Source: CAILZL01 sp049840395
GTDB lineage: Bacteria > Pseudomonadota > Gammaproteobacteria > Steroidobacterales > Steroidobacteraceae
DNA: 64,000 bases
Reading direction: 5' to 3'
Assembly: GCA_049840395.1 (NCBI GenBank)
Contig: JASGLD010000005.1
Span: 124,001-188,000 of the forward strand
The notes below the pieces were generated by a model. The model saw nothing but the letters and a program-made list of their open reading frames with translations, did no database searches and was not told where the DNA came from. Within the stretch, counting starts at the first letter, position 1. Each line of letters opens with the position of its first letter. Positions 51,940 to 61,223 of the stretch are shown here, piece by piece. The position numbers and the translations under genes are program-made.

Positions 51940-53120
51940 GGCACCTGACTCGACACATACTGACTCAACACATCAAGTAAGCGATCTACATCCTGTTCGC
52001 TATGCGCTGCAGACAGGGTGATGCGTAAACGTGCCGTGCCGACAGGCACGGTAGGCGGCCGGATCGCGCTCACCAACAAACCTGCCGCCAGCAACGCATC
52101 GCTGGCCTGCAACGCAGCCGCTTCACTGCCGAACACCACCGGTTGAATCGCGGTGGGCGAATCCATCAACTGCAAACCCGATTGGGTGGCGCCTTGGCGA
52201 AAACGTGCAATCAATTGCAACAGGTGTTCGCGCCGCCAGCTCTCGCGCTGAATAACACGCAGCGCGGCACGGCTGGCGGCAGCCACAGCCGGCGGTGCAG
52301 CGGTGGTGTAAATATAGGTACGGGCTTTTTGAATCAGTGTCTCGATGAGTTCGTTGGAACCCGCGACGAAAGCACCCGCAACGCCGGCTGCCTTGCCCAG
52401 GGTCGCCATGTAAACCGGCACCTGCCTGGCCGATAGCTGCGCCGCATGTACCGAGCCCTGGCCTCGATCGCCCAACACGCCAAATCCATGCGCATCGTCG
52501 ATCATCAGAACGGCGTCATGCTGAGCACAGACATCGGCCAATGCATTCAATGGCGCGATATCGCCGTCCATGCTGAACACGCCATCGCTCATGACCAGTT
52601 TGCGTTGGGCGTCACTGCCGCTCAGATCTTTGCGCAGATCTTCACTGTCGTTATGGCGATAACGCCCGAAGCGCGCACCACTGGACAGGCCTGCATCCAA
52701 TAACGAGGCATGATTCAAACGATCTTCAAATACTGCATCGCCACGCTTAAGTAGAGCAGAGGCAATACCCAAGTTGGCCATATAACCGGTGGAGAACAAC
52801 AAAGCACGCTCGCGCCCCACAAACTCAGCCAGCTCTTCTTCCAATGCGTGATGCTCTGGACTATGTCCGGTCACCAAGTGCGCCGCGCCACTGCCCACAC
52901 CATAACGTTCGACAGCTGCGCTCATCGCCTGTCGTATTTCCATATGCGTGGCGATGCCGAGATAGTCGTTGCTGCAAAAGTTGCAGCATTCGCGCCCATC
53001 CACTTGTACGCGCATGGGCGTAGCGGGATCGATGATTTCGACTACGCGACGACGGCGATAGCGATCCGCTGCGGCGACGGCGGCCAGCTCATCGCGCAGG
53101 GTGGCATCCAGATCAAGCAT
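51936..53120 (-). CDS. bioF: 8-amino-7-oxononanoate synthase BioF
   Basis: BioF condenses pimeloyl-ACP with alanine to KAPA. The 394-residue fold-type I enzyme has NFCSNDYLGIATHMEIRQAM, the GVGSGAAHLVTGHSPEH loop, MIDDAHGFGVLGDRGQGSV and the PLP lysine in YMATLGKAAGVAGAFVAGS. ATG 53120 gives the standard N-terminus; an extension to 53165 lies in the bioB tail and is not used. Five bases separate it from bioB. Confidence 0.96.
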   Translation of the reverse strand: MLDLDATLRDELAAVAAADRYRRRRVVEIIDPATPMRVQVDGRECCNFCSNDYLGIATHMEIRQAMSAAVERYGVGSGAAHLVTGHSPEHHALEEELAEFVGRERALLFSTGYMANLGIASALLKRGDAVFEDRLNHASLLDAGLSSGARFGRYRHNDSEDLRKDLSGSDAQRKLVMSDGVFSMDGDIAPLNALADVCAQHDAVLMIDDAHGFGVLGDRGQGSVHAAQLSARQVPVYMATLGKAAGVAGAFVAGSNELIETLIQKARTYIYTTAAPPAVAAASRAALRVIQRESWRREHLLQLIARFRQGATQSGLQLMDSPTAIQPVVFGSEAAALQASDALLAAGLLVSAIRPPTVPVGTARLRITLSAAHSEQDVDRLLDVLSQYVSSQVP

Positions 53121-53125
53121 GTGAT

Positions 53126-54217
53126 TTAAGCGTGCACTACCTGCTGATGAGCATGAGCACTGCAAGCAGCATGATCGGCGCAGGACTCAGCGGCAGCCTG
53201 CGGATCGGCTTCTACGGTAGAGGCTTCCGGCGTGATGCCCAGACGATAGAACAGCGCACGATCACGATCCGCTTCGGGATTGTCGGTGGTGAGTAATTTT
53301 TCGCCGTAAAAAATCGAGTTGGCGCCGGCCAGGAAGCACAGCGCCTGCACCTGGTCGTTCATGTCGGTGCGACCGGCCGACAAACGCACATGCGACTTGG
53401 GCATGAGCAGACGCGCCACCGCGATGGTGCGCACGAAGTCGAAAGGATCGAGCGGCGCTACGCCTTTAAGCGGCGTACCGGTGACCTGCACCAGTTGATT
53501 GATGGGCACGCTCTCCGGATGCTGCGGCAGGTTGGCCAGATTCAGCAACAGCTTGGCGCGATCGCTCTCATCTTCACCCATGCCGAGAATACCGCCGCAG
53601 CACACATTGATGCCGGCGTTACGCACTGCCTCCAGGGTGTCGAGACGATCCTGGTAGGTACGGGTGGTGATGATCTTTTCGTAAAACTCTTCGCTCGAAT
53701 CGAGGTTGTGGTTGTAGTAATCCAGGCCGGCATCTTTCAATTCATGCGCCTGATGCGGCGTGAGCATGCCCAGCGTGGCGCAGGTTTCCATGCCCAGTGC
53801 GCGTACACCGCGAACCATCTCGGCAATCACTTTCAGCTGCTTGTCCTTCGGGCTGCGATAGGCCGCGCCCATGCAGAACCGGGTGGCGCCCTTGGCCTTG
53901 GCGGCGCGGGCATTTTCCAGCACGGCATCCACCGCCATCAGCTCTTCGCGTTCCAGGCCCGTGTCGTAACGAACGCTTTGCGGGCAGTAGGCACAGTCTT
54001 CCGGACAGGCGCCGGTCTTGATCGATAGCAGTGTGCTGATCTGCACTTCATTGGGATTGAAGTGGCTGCGATGCACACGCTGCGCGTGGAACATCAGATC
54101 GGCAAAGGGCAGGGCCAGCAACGCCTTGACCTCGGCCAGGGACCAGTCGTGGCGAATGGCGCCCAGCTGAGACGGCTGATTTAAATCTGGCGAGGACTGG
54201 GAAGAAACTGCAGACAT
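53126..54217 (-). CDS. bioB: Biotin synthase BioB
   Basis: A radical-SAM enzyme inserting sulfur into dethiobiotin. The 363-residue product has the [4Fe-4S] motif C-x3-C-x2-C in TGACPEDCAYCPQS, the [2Fe-2S] ligand region ALGMETCATLGML and NAGINVCCGGILGMGE, and the conserved arginine in VRLSAGRTDM. The C-terminus is a Cys/His-rich extension (SCADHAACSAHAHQQVVHA) of unknown value. ATG 54217 gives the standard start. First gene of the bio operon, with promoter and BirA-type operator upstream. Confidence 0.98.
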   Translation of the reverse strand: MSAVSSQSSPDLNQPSQLGAIRHDWSLAEVKALLALPFADLMFHAQRVHRSHFNPNEVQISTLLSIKTGACPEDCAYCPQSVRYDTGLEREELMAVDAVLENARAAKAKGATRFCMGAAYRSPKDKQLKVIAEMVRGVRALGMETCATLGMLTPHQAHELKDAGLDYYNHNLDSSEEFYEKIITTRTYQDRLDTLEAVRNAGINVCCGGILGMGEDESDRAKLLLNLANLPQHPESVPINQLVQVTGTPLKGVAPLDPFDFVRTIAVARLLMPKSHVRLSAGRTDMNDQVQALCFLAGANSIFYGEKLLTTDNPEADRDRALFYRLGITPEASTVEADPQAAAESCADHAACSAHAHQQVVHA

Positions 54218-54290
54218 GGTTATTCCAAGGTGAAACACGAGAAATGGCCGCGGCAGCCAGCATTCAGGAGGCAACAATGCCGCGGCCGGC

Positions 54291-54319
54291 AGTATTGAGA
54301 GGGCAGGGGCCTCTGTCAA
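54291..54319 (-). promoter_or_regulatory. Sigma70 promoter of the bio operon
   Basis: The minus strand carries a perfect -35 TTGACA (54319-54314), a 17-base spacer and a -10 AATACT (54296-54291), predicting a start near 54284 and a ~67-base leader to bioB. The -35 lies inside the BirA-type operator. Confidence 0.65.
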
Positions 54320-54345
54320 CCAAGGAAGGAACCAATGGTTTACGC
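54313..54345. promoter_or_regulatory. BirA-type biotin operator between bioB and comF
   Basis: CTGTCAACC and GGTTTACGC, separated by exactly 15 bases, match 7 of 9 positions each of the proteobacterial BirA box TTGTAAACC-N14/16-GGTTTACAA. The left half overlaps the bioB -35. The spacer and right half cover the comF ribosome site and start codon. Repression of bio genes by biotinyl-BirA is the expected outcome. Confidence 0.65.
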
Positions 54346-55072
54346 GAAACAAATCCGTGGATTGCTCGCAACCGCCGTGCGCCGCTGGGTACTGCCATCC
54401 CGTTGCATTGCCTGCGGGTTGCCCGGCGACGATTGGGATCTCTGCGGCGCCTGTCAGGCGCAGCTGCCGGTAAATGTCCACGCCTGCACACGCTGTGGCC
54501 TGCCATTGTCCGACACCCAGTCTGAACTCATCTGCGGCAGCTGCTTGAAACGACCGCCCGCCTATCAAGCCGCCTACTGTGCCTACAAATACGCCTATCC
54601 CATCGAACATCTGATTCGCAAGATGAAATACGCCGGCGCCTTGGCGCATGCGCGAGTATTGGGCGACCTGCTGGCCTGCCATCTGCGCACCCAACATTGC
54701 GGAGCTTGGCCGGATTGTCTCATTCCGGTGCCATTGCATCGCACGCGTTTCCAACAGCGCGGTTACAACCAGGTTGTTGAACTGGGCCGCTTCCTGGCGC
54801 AGTCACTTGAAATTGAAATGCGCACCGATCTGGTGGAACGCATCAGACACACACCCGAACAAGCGGGCTTGTCGCGAAAAGTACGACGCAAAAATTTACG
54901 CCGTGCGTTTGCCGCCACAAATGTTGCACTGCCGAAACATGTTGCCCTGCTCGACGATGTTGTTACGACCGGTAGCACTGTGAACGAGTTGGCAATTACT
55001 TTGCGTAAAGCAGGCATAGAATCCATTGAAGTATGGAGTCTGGCGCGCGTGGCCCGAAAAGGAAGTAGGTAA
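54335..55072 (+). CDS. comF: ComF-family phosphoribosyltransferase-like protein
   Basis: A 245-residue product with an N-terminal zinc ribbon (RCIACGLPGDDWDLCGACQA, then ACTRCGLPLS and ICGSCLK) and a C-terminal PRT domain (VALLDDVVTTGSTVNELAIT, RGYNQVVELGRFLA). ComF proteins support DNA uptake by transformation; in proteobacteria the gene is frequently beside bioB. Its GGAAGGA ribosome site and ATG 54335 lie inside the BirA-type operator. Confidence 0.94.
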   Translation: MVYAKQIRGLLATAVRRWVLPSRCIACGLPGDDWDLCGACQAQLPVNVHACTRCGLPLSDTQSELICGSCLKRPPAYQAAYCAYKYAYPIEHLIRKMKYAGALAHARVLGDLLACHLRTQHCGAWPDCLIPVPLHRTRFQQRGYNQVVELGRFLAQSLEIEMRTDLVERIRHTPEQAGLSRKVRRKNLRRAFAATNVALPKHVALLDDVVTTGSTVNELAITLRKAGIESIEVWSLARVARKGSR

Positions 55073-55193
55073 AGAAATCTATATGAATGAATCGCCGTAG
55101 GTTCGGCATGCGATATTGTCTACTTGGTTTATCAGCACATCAGTAATGGGTTCGTAAGAATCAATACACAACAATAATCACTAGTTCGATTGA

Positions 55194-55217
55194 AGTCGGG
55201 CGTAACACCCGTCCTAT
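55194..55217. repeat. Decayed half of a GTAGGTCGGG repeat
   Basis: AGTCGGGCGTAACACCCGTC followed by CTATA resembles the right arm of the 2053/2761 elements (AGTCGGGTGTAAAACCCGAC then CTACA) with substitutions. The left arm is missing. Nothing else is seen between 55073 and 55242. Confidence 0.45.
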
Positions 55218-55242
55218 ACCAACTACTACTAAATTCAGAACC

Positions 55243-55857
55243 ATGATTACCGCCAAAAGCTGCGCCGATGCACGTATCAATCTGTCACGTCTGGCATCAC
55301 TGCTATTCGTTGTGGCGTTATGCCTGACCGATAGTCGGTGGTCGCTCAACCAACCCATCATCGGACAGCTGTTGGGCTTCATCGGCTGGTTGTTGGTGGG
55401 CGTCGGTGTGATGGGCCGCATCTGGGCGGGCAGTTACATCTGCGGCTGTAAGAACATCACGTTGATGATGCAAGGCCCTTACTCGCTGTGCCGCAATCCG
55501 CTTTATTTATTCAGCTTTATTGGCGGCGTCGGCGCGCTGCTGGTCACGCAAACCCTGACCTTCCCTCTGGCCTTTGCCGCAGTGTTTCTCAGTTATTACC
55601 ACCCGGTGATGCGTAACGAAGAACAAACCTTGCGCGGCATTCATGGCGCCAGTTTCGAGGCTTATCGAAAGGCCGTGCCCTTGTTCTGGCCAAAACGCTG
55701 GCAGCTCAACGAACCGGAAAACTATGCAATGAGCTCACGGCAATTCCGCCGCTTCTTAGTCGAAGTAGTGTGGTTCATCGTGATCGCTGCGCTGGTTCAA
55801 CTACTGCATCACCTGCATGTAAGCGGTATGTTGCCCACTGTCGTCAGCCTTTATTAA
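55243..55857 (+). CDS. Isoprenylcysteine carboxyl methyltransferase-like membrane protein
   Basis: A 204-residue product with about five helices and the ICMT/PEMT motif GPYSLCRNPLYLFSFIGGVG plus a C-terminal EEQTLRGIHGASFEAYRKAV. That motif forms the SAM-binding site in this integral membrane methyltransferase family. Bacterial members are mostly uncharacterised; the substrate, lipid or small hydrophobic, is unknown. It stands alone, convergent with the gene at 55870. Confidence 0.85.
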   Translation: MITAKSCADARINLSRLASLLFVVALCLTDSRWSLNQPIIGQLLGFIGWLLVGVGVMGRIWAGSYICGCKNITLMMQGPYSLCRNPLYLFSFIGGVGALLVTQTLTFPLAFAAVFLSYYHPVMRNEEQTLRGIHGASFEAYRKAVPLFWPKRWQLNEPENYAMSSRQFRRFLVEVVWFIVIAALVQLLHHLHVSGMLPTVVSLY

Positions 55858-55869
55858 GCAACTCTGCAA

Positions 55870-56766
55870 TCACTCATTCGAGTTGGCCCGCGGTGCAATC
55901 TCCAGCTTGAACAAGTGACTTACTCCGAAACGATCGGCTGTGCTGGTATATCGATAATATTCAAACTGCACCTGCCAGATTTTGTGCGCCAGCGTCATCA
56001 CTCCGACCACACCGCCGCCTACGGGGAGCATCAAGCGATTACCGCGATCCGCCGCCCAGTCGTAAACGATGATGGGTTGGCTGATGAGCTGCCAGCGATC
56101 ATTCAAACGATGGCGATATAGCACTTGTAGATTGGTTTCGCTGGTGGGAAAGGTGTTATGGCCGGCAATGTTCACAACATGCGTGAGACGCGCTCCCACC
56201 TCTCCCCAACCAGTGCCTTCAATCCAGAATAGGTCTGGGCCCAACAATACTTCACGTCGCGCATTCGAATGATCTTCGTTGGTGGGGAATACGCTGCGTA
56301 TGCCAAACAATAGAGTGCGCCCAGGAAGCACATGACCATAAGCCAGATCGAGGGTAAGGTCGGCCAGGTGATCATGGCCTCGCACAAACTCGCCGGTTGC
56401 CGCGGTGATTTGCGGGCTTTGGCGTAGTAACCAATCCGGATAGTCTCTACCCATCTCCCAGACGGAACTGGTTTCATAAACCGTCCAGAACGGCGGATCC
56501 ACGTACAAGGGCAGATCGGCACGTAATAAAAGAACGCCGTTGTCGATTGACCACGTGTGACTGGGCTTGAAGTGCCATTGCCAACCCAGTTGTCGATTCG
56601 CACCCGGCAAGCCGCCGCGATAGTCACGCCGCTCAATCGAAATAGCGATGGCATCGGACCACTGCTGGGTCGCCACCTGGTCTGCATCTGCTGCGGTTAC
56701 GCTGAGCAAGCCGTAAGCCAGGCTTAAGCAAAGCGCCGGCACGATCAGCGAAGCAGTCATATCCAT
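55870..56766 (-). CDS. Exported protein, probable outer-membrane beta-barrel
   Basis: A 298-residue product with a signal peptide (ASLIVPALCLSLAYGLLSVT ending ADA). The mature protein consists of alternating amphipathic strands rich in aromatic girdle residues (LGWQWHFKPSHTWSIDNGVL, RWQLISQPIIVYDWAADRGN), the pattern of a small beta-barrel. The terminal strand (HLFKLEIAPRA) lacks a C-terminal aromatic residue. No family is recognised, and the cargo or role is unknown. Confidence 0.65.
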   Translation of the reverse strand: MDMTASLIVPALCLSLAYGLLSVTAADADQVATQQWSDAIAISIERRDYRGGLPGANRQLGWQWHFKPSHTWSIDNGVLLLRADLPLYVDPPFWTVYETSSVWEMGRDYPDWLLRQSPQITAATGEFVRGHDHLADLTLDLAYGHVLPGRTLLFGIRSVFPTNEDHSNARREVLLGPDLFWIEGTGWGEVGARLTHVVNIAGHNTFPTSETNLQVLYRHRLNDRWQLISQPIIVYDWAADRGNRLMLPVGGGVVGVMTLAHKIWQVQFEYYRYTSTADRFGVSHLFKLEIAPRANSNE

Positions 56767-56889
56767 ATCCTGATTGTTATATGGACGAACTAGGCTACAG
56801 CGATGCCGGATCGATAATAGTCCTTTGATGCAGGCAAATCATGTTGCTCTGCAACGTCATTTTATGGGTTAAAGCCACAACCGATGGCG

Positions 56890-59091
56890 TTACAAACTTT
56901 CCAGATTGGCATAGGACAGCACCAACCACTTGCTGCCGACATTTTCGAAACGCACTTCGACGCGCGCATGCGTACCCTGGCCTTCCAGATTCAACACCAC
57001 GCCATCGCCGAACTTGCCATGACGCACGCGTTGCCCAAGACGAATACCATCGGGCGCTTCATCGCGTATCGAAGTCGAACGTGACTGCCCATACGAATAG
57101 GACTGCGACGTATACACCGGTCGCGACACTTGAATACGCGGCCGAACCTCTTCCAACAGATTGGGTGGAATCTCGCGAATGAATCTTGATGGCGAAGCAT
57201 GACTGTCGATGCCATGCAGACGGCGGGTTTCCGCGTAACTCAAGTACAGCTGACGCATGGCGCGCGTGATGCCCACATAACAAAGCCGGCGTTCTTCTTC
57301 CATGCCGGCAGGATCGGCGCTGGAACGTTGATGCGGGAACAAACCATCTTCCATGCCGCATAGGAACACCACGGGAAATTCCAGCCCCTTGGCGGTGTGC
57401 AGCGTCATCATCTGCACACTGTCCTCACCGGCATCGGCCTGACCTTCACCGGATTCCAGCACCGCATGCGCCAGGAATGCGGCCAGCGGCGTCATTTCAC
57501 CGGTTTCTTCAGTGGTTACGCTCTGCGCGTCGAAGCCGCGCGCGGCACTGACCAATTCTTCCAAGTTCTCGATACGCGCTTCGGCGCCGCCGCGATTGCT
57601 GCTCTTTTCTTTTTGGTGATGCGCCACCAATCCGCTATGCGCGATCACATGATCCACTTGTTCATGCAAGGGCAACTCCCGAGTCTGTTGATCCATGCGT
57701 TCGATCAACAACAGGAAGGCATGCAGCGCGCCGCCGGCCTTGGGACCCAAGCCCTGCATGCAAGCACCCGCCGCCACCCACAGTGTGCAGGTATTGGCGC
57801 GAGCATAGTCGCGCAGGATGTCCATGGTCTTCAAACCAATACCGCGCGTCGGCAGATTCACCACGCGCTCGAACGAAGCATCGTCGCTACGATTCTGCAC
57901 CAGGCGCAGATAGGCCAGTGCGTCCTTGATTTCGGCGCGTTCGAAGAATCGCAGGCCGCCATAGACGCGATACGGCATGCGTGCCGAGATCATCGCTTCT
58001 TCAAACACACGTGAGATAGCATTGGCACGATACAGAATGGCGCACTCGCTGCGCTGACCACCCTTGTTCACCCAATCGCGAATGCGATTCACCACGAAGT
58101 CGGCTTCATCGCGTTCGTTGAACGCGGCGTACAACTTGATGGGCTCACCTTCGCTGCCGCTGGTCCAGAGATTCTTGCCCAATCGACCGCTGTTATTTTC
58201 GATCAGCTTGTTGGCAGCGTTAAGGATGTTGCCGGTGGAACGATAGTTCTGCTCCAAGCGAAAGGTCTGCACGGTGGGAAAGTCGCTTTTGAATTGCAAC
58301 AGGTTTTCCACCTTGGCGCCGCGCCACCCATAGATGGATTGATCGTCATCACCAACCACAAAGGGATTGCCCCGCGGTCCGACCAACAGGTGCAACCATT
58401 GGTATTGAATGGCATTGGTGTCCTGGAACTCATCCACCAAGACGTGATGGAAGCGACGGCGATAGTGCTCCAGTACTGCGGCGTTATCGCGCAGCAGTTC
58501 AAACACTCGCAGCAACAACTCGGCGAAGTCCACCATGCCGCCGCGTTCGCAGGCTTCCTGATAGGCCTCGTACAATTTGATCAATTGACGGCGATTGTGA
58601 TCGCCCTCGTCCTTCATCTGCTTGGGACGCAGACCGGCATCCTTCTGCGCATTGATGAACCAGGTCACTTCCTTGGGCACCCAGCGCGCTTCGTCGAGAT
58701 TCATCGCTTTGAGAATCTTCTTGACGATGCGTTGCTGATCGTCGGCATCGATAATCTGGAAAGCCTGCGGCAGACCGGCTTCGCGCCAATGCAGACGCAG
58801 CAGACGATGTGCAATACCGTGGAAGGTGCCGATCCATAACGGCGCCGTCGGCAGATGCAGCATCTGCTCGATACGTGCACGCATTTCACCCGCGGCCTTA
58901 TTGGTGAAAGTCACCGCCATGATGCCATGCGGCGAAACACCCTCGACTTCCACCAGCCAGGCAACACGATGCGTCAACACGCGCGTCTTACCGCTGCCGG
59001 CGCCGGCCAATATCAGCGCAGGCCCCACGGATGCGGTCACTGCCTGACGCTGTGCATCGTTCAACTTATCGACTAAGTGTGAAATATCCAT
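56890..59091 (-). CDS. uvrD: DNA helicase II UvrD
   Basis: A superfamily 1A 3'-5' helicase of 733 residues for nucleotide excision and mismatch repair. Helicase motifs in order: Q-motif LNDAQRQAVT, Walker A AGAGSGKTRVL, motif Ia VTFTNKAAGEMRARIEQ, Walker B VLVDEFQDTN, motif III VVGDDDQSIYGWRGA, motif IV LEQNYRST, motif V MTLHTAKGLEFPVVFL and motif VI VGITRA. The C-terminal Tudor-like domain (RLGQRVRHGKFGDGVVLNLE) is present. ATG 59091 is used; three upstream codons start at TTG. Confidence 0.98.
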   Translation of the reverse strand: MDISHLVDKLNDAQRQAVTASVGPALILAGAGSGKTRVLTHRVAWLVEVEGVSPHGIMAVTFTNKAAGEMRARIEQMLHLPTAPLWIGTFHGIAHRLLRLHWREAGLPQAFQIIDADDQQRIVKKILKAMNLDEARWVPKEVTWFINAQKDAGLRPKQMKDEGDHNRRQLIKLYEAYQEACERGGMVDFAELLLRVFELLRDNAAVLEHYRRRFHHVLVDEFQDTNAIQYQWLHLLVGPRGNPFVVGDDDQSIYGWRGAKVENLLQFKSDFPTVQTFRLEQNYRSTGNILNAANKLIENNSGRLGKNLWTSGSEGEPIKLYAAFNERDEADFVVNRIRDWVNKGGQRSECAILYRANAISRVFEEAMISARMPYRVYGGLRFFERAEIKDALAYLRLVQNRSDDASFERVVNLPTRGIGLKTMDILRDYARANTCTLWVAAGACMQGLGPKAGGALHAFLLLIERMDQQTRELPLHEQVDHVIAHSGLVAHHQKEKSSNRGGAEARIENLEELVSAARGFDAQSVTTEETGEMTPLAAFLAHAVLESGEGQADAGEDSVQMMTLHTAKGLEFPVVFLCGMEDGLFPHQRSSADPAGMEEERRLCYVGITRAMRQLYLSYAETRRLHGIDSHASPSRFIREIPPNLLEEVRPRIQVSRPVYTSQSYSYGQSRSTSIRDEAPDGIRLGQRVRHGKFGDGVVLNLEGQGTHARVEVRFENVGSKWLVLSYANLESL

Positions 59092-59120
59092 CGTGCTCAA
59101 AAATGATAAAGGCGGCCGTG

Positions 59121-60311
59121 CTAACGGCGCGAAAAGGACTTGCTTTTGGACCGACGCTGGTCGTTGGCCAGGTGCATCAATCCACCCATGATCAAGGCCA
59201 GAGTGGGATCAGTCAGCGAACTGCTATGACCGGGCTGCCATAGGTGCAATATCTCGATGGCCAACACTGTCAGCACCACACTGAACATGGCCACCGACAT
59301 GCTAAGCCCGGCATCCTTCAACAGCCAGATCATGGCGCTGAACACGAAGGCCTTGCGCAGCATCAGATTGGCGTCCATCGGCATGCCCTCATGCATCCAA
59401 GTAAGGAACGGCCAGAAATCGAAGTTGTGTTCCATACTGCCGAAATCGAACGGCGTCAGTCGCTCGTAAATAAACAGCACGGCAAAGGCGGCCAGTACCA
59501 CCGCACTCTGCGGCGCACTGCGAAACTTATGCAGCAGCACCAGCACCGGCAACAGCAACAGCAAAGCCAGCATCTCGGCAGGAATGAATGCCGGCGTGAC
59601 GAATAACAGACGCCCCACCAATACCATGGCAATGACCAGCAGCAGCACTTCATTGCTGCGTTGACGTGGCGCGTAACTGAGCACCGCCTGCGCGACTACC
59701 AGCCACATGACTAGAAAACGCAAGGTCAGCGGTATGGAGTAATCCCACTCCATCAAGGGTCGCAGCGCCAACTTGAGACGGGTCAGACTGACCACCGGTT
59801 CGAAATCGGCCAGGCGCCATGACACCCAGACGATCAGCGGCACCAACGCGCTGCGATCACCGGGACGATTGCGCGTGTTCGGCGGCAGATAGACCAGACC
59901 ACTGAGACCGCGCCAGACCACACCGCCCACCGCACCCAGCAAGGTGCCAGAAGCATTCAAGGTCATATCCATCAAGCTGGGCACGCGAATGGTCAAATAC
60001 ACCTGAGCCAGCTCGATGCACAGCGACAATAGTGTGCCCAGCACTGTGGACAGTACTGCCGCCCAGAAGAAACCGATGCGATTGCGCAGCCACAGCATCA
60101 GGCAGAAGCCCAACGGTATGTACAGCAGCACATTGCGGACGCGATCGGCGCGACCGGCGCGCGCCCAGCTCAATTGATGTAAGGCTGCACTTAACGTGGG
60201 ATAGCTGCCATCGAAAATGAAATTGAACGGATACAGCGAGCCGTAACAGATCAGCGCGATCACACCCAGCAGCAGCCAGGGTACGAAGCCGGTGGACTGG
60301 TTACGGGCCAC
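59121..60311 (-). CDS. VanZ-like family membrane protein
   Basis: A 396-residue product with about ten helices. The N-terminal VanZ-like half has ADRVRNVLLYIPLGFCLMLW and SLCIELAQVYLTIRVPSLMD followed by MTLNASGTLLGA, the E-x2-Q and D-x3-N signature. The C-terminal region (LTVLAIEILHLWQPGHSSSL) repeats a similar pattern, suggesting an internal duplication. Family members are linked to envelope and glycopeptide resistance in Gram-positives; the role here is unknown. It lies 15 bp past the heme O synthase gene. Confidence 0.85.
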   Translation of the reverse strand: MARNQSTGFVPWLLLGVIALICYGSLYPFNFIFDGSYPTLSAALHQLSWARAGRADRVRNVLLYIPLGFCLMLWLRNRIGFFWAAVLSTVLGTLLSLCIELAQVYLTIRVPSLMDMTLNASGTLLGAVGGVVWRGLSGLVYLPPNTRNRPGDRSALVPLIVWVSWRLADFEPVVSLTRLKLALRPLMEWDYSIPLTLRFLVMWLVVAQAVLSYAPRQRSNEVLLLVIAMVLVGRLLFVTPAFIPAEMLALLLLLPVLVLLHKFRSAPQSAVVLAAFAVLFIYERLTPFDFGSMEHNFDFWPFLTWMHEGMPMDANLMLRKAFVFSAMIWLLKDAGLSMSVAMFSVVLTVLAIEILHLWQPGHSSSLTDPTLALIMGGLMHLANDQRRSKSKSFSRR

Positions 60312-60326
60312 GTGCGTGCGCCCGGC

Positions 60327-61223
60327 CTACCAGCGAATGCTGAAGTAGTGATCGATCAACAACATGGCAAACAACAACGCCAGATAGGTGATGGAGAAGC
60401 CGAAGGTGCGCATGGGCAATTGATCGGTGGGACGGAATTTCAACTGCACGGCGTAGTAAATAAAGATGCCACCCAGAATCAGCGCCGAGGCCAGGTACAA
60501 CAGCCCGGACATGCCGGTGAGATAGGGCAACAAGGTCACCAGCAGCAACAGAATGGTGTAGAGCAGAATGTGCAGGCGCGTGAACTCCACGCCATACACC
60601 ACCGGCAGCATGGGAATGCCCACCTTGGCGTAATCGTCGCGACGCGCAATGGCCAACGCCCAGAAGTGCGGCGGCGTCCAGATGAAGATGATCAGAAACA
60701 GCAGCAGTGCATTGGGATTGATCGTGCCGCTCACCGCTGCCCAGCCCAGCACCGGCGGCGCAGCGCCTGCCGCCCCGCCGATGACGATGTTCTGCGGCGT
60801 AGCATGCTTCAGCCACACCGTGTACACCACGGCATAGCCGATCAGCGAAGCGAAGGTCAGCACGGCGGTCAGCGTATTCACCCAAGCGGTGAGCATCAGC
60901 ATCGAAAGCGCACCCAACACCAGCGCATAGGCCAGCGCCTGCCGCTCCGTCACATGGCCCAGCGGAATAGGTCGGCTTTGGGTACGGCGCATGTCGCGAT
61001 CGAAACGACGATCCAGCACGTGATTGATGGCCGCAGCCGAGGAGGCTGCCAGCGCGATGCCCAAGTTACCGAAGATCAAGGCGTTCAACGGCGGCAGTCC
61101 GGGCACCGATAGCAACATGCCGACGAAGGCCGTGAATACAATCAACATCACCACACGTGGCTTGCCGAGTTCGTAGTAATCGCGCCAGGTGGCGCTGCTG
61201 GTGGCTGCCGCTGCGGTGCTCAT
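60327..61223 (-). CDS. ctaB: Protoheme IX farnesyltransferase (heme O synthase)
   Basis: A UbiA-superfamily prenyltransferase of 298 residues that adds farnesyl to heme B, giving heme O for CtaA and the aa3 oxidase. Motifs: KPRVVMLIVFTAFVGMLLSV, the allylic-diphosphate DxxxD in INHVLDRRFDRDMRRTQSRP and the second motif IFIWTPPHFWALAIARRDDY. This matches CyoE/CtaB of cox clusters. It is unusual in being about 20 kb away from the cox cluster in this window, paired with a VanZ-like gene. Confidence 0.96.
   Translation of the reverse strand: MSTAAAATSSATWRDYYELGKPRVVMLIVFTAFVGMLLSVPGLPPLNALIFGNLGIALAASSAAAINHVLDRRFDRDMRRTQSRPIPLGHVTERQALAYALVLGALSMLMLTAWVNTLTAVLTFASLIGYAVVYTVWLKHATPQNIVIGGAAGAAPPVLGWAAVSGTINPNALLLFLIIFIWTPPHFWALAIARRDDYAKVGIPMLPVVYGVEFTRLHILLYTILLLLVTLLPYLTGMSGLLYLASALILGGIFIYYAVQLKFRPTDQLPMRTFGFSITYLALLFAMLLIDHYFSIRW

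Noticed and set aside
53126..54754. N-terminal extension of bioB to 54754, giving 542 residues
   Set aside because: The added part is antisense to comF and crosses the bio promoter and operator. BioB homology begins at ATG 54217.
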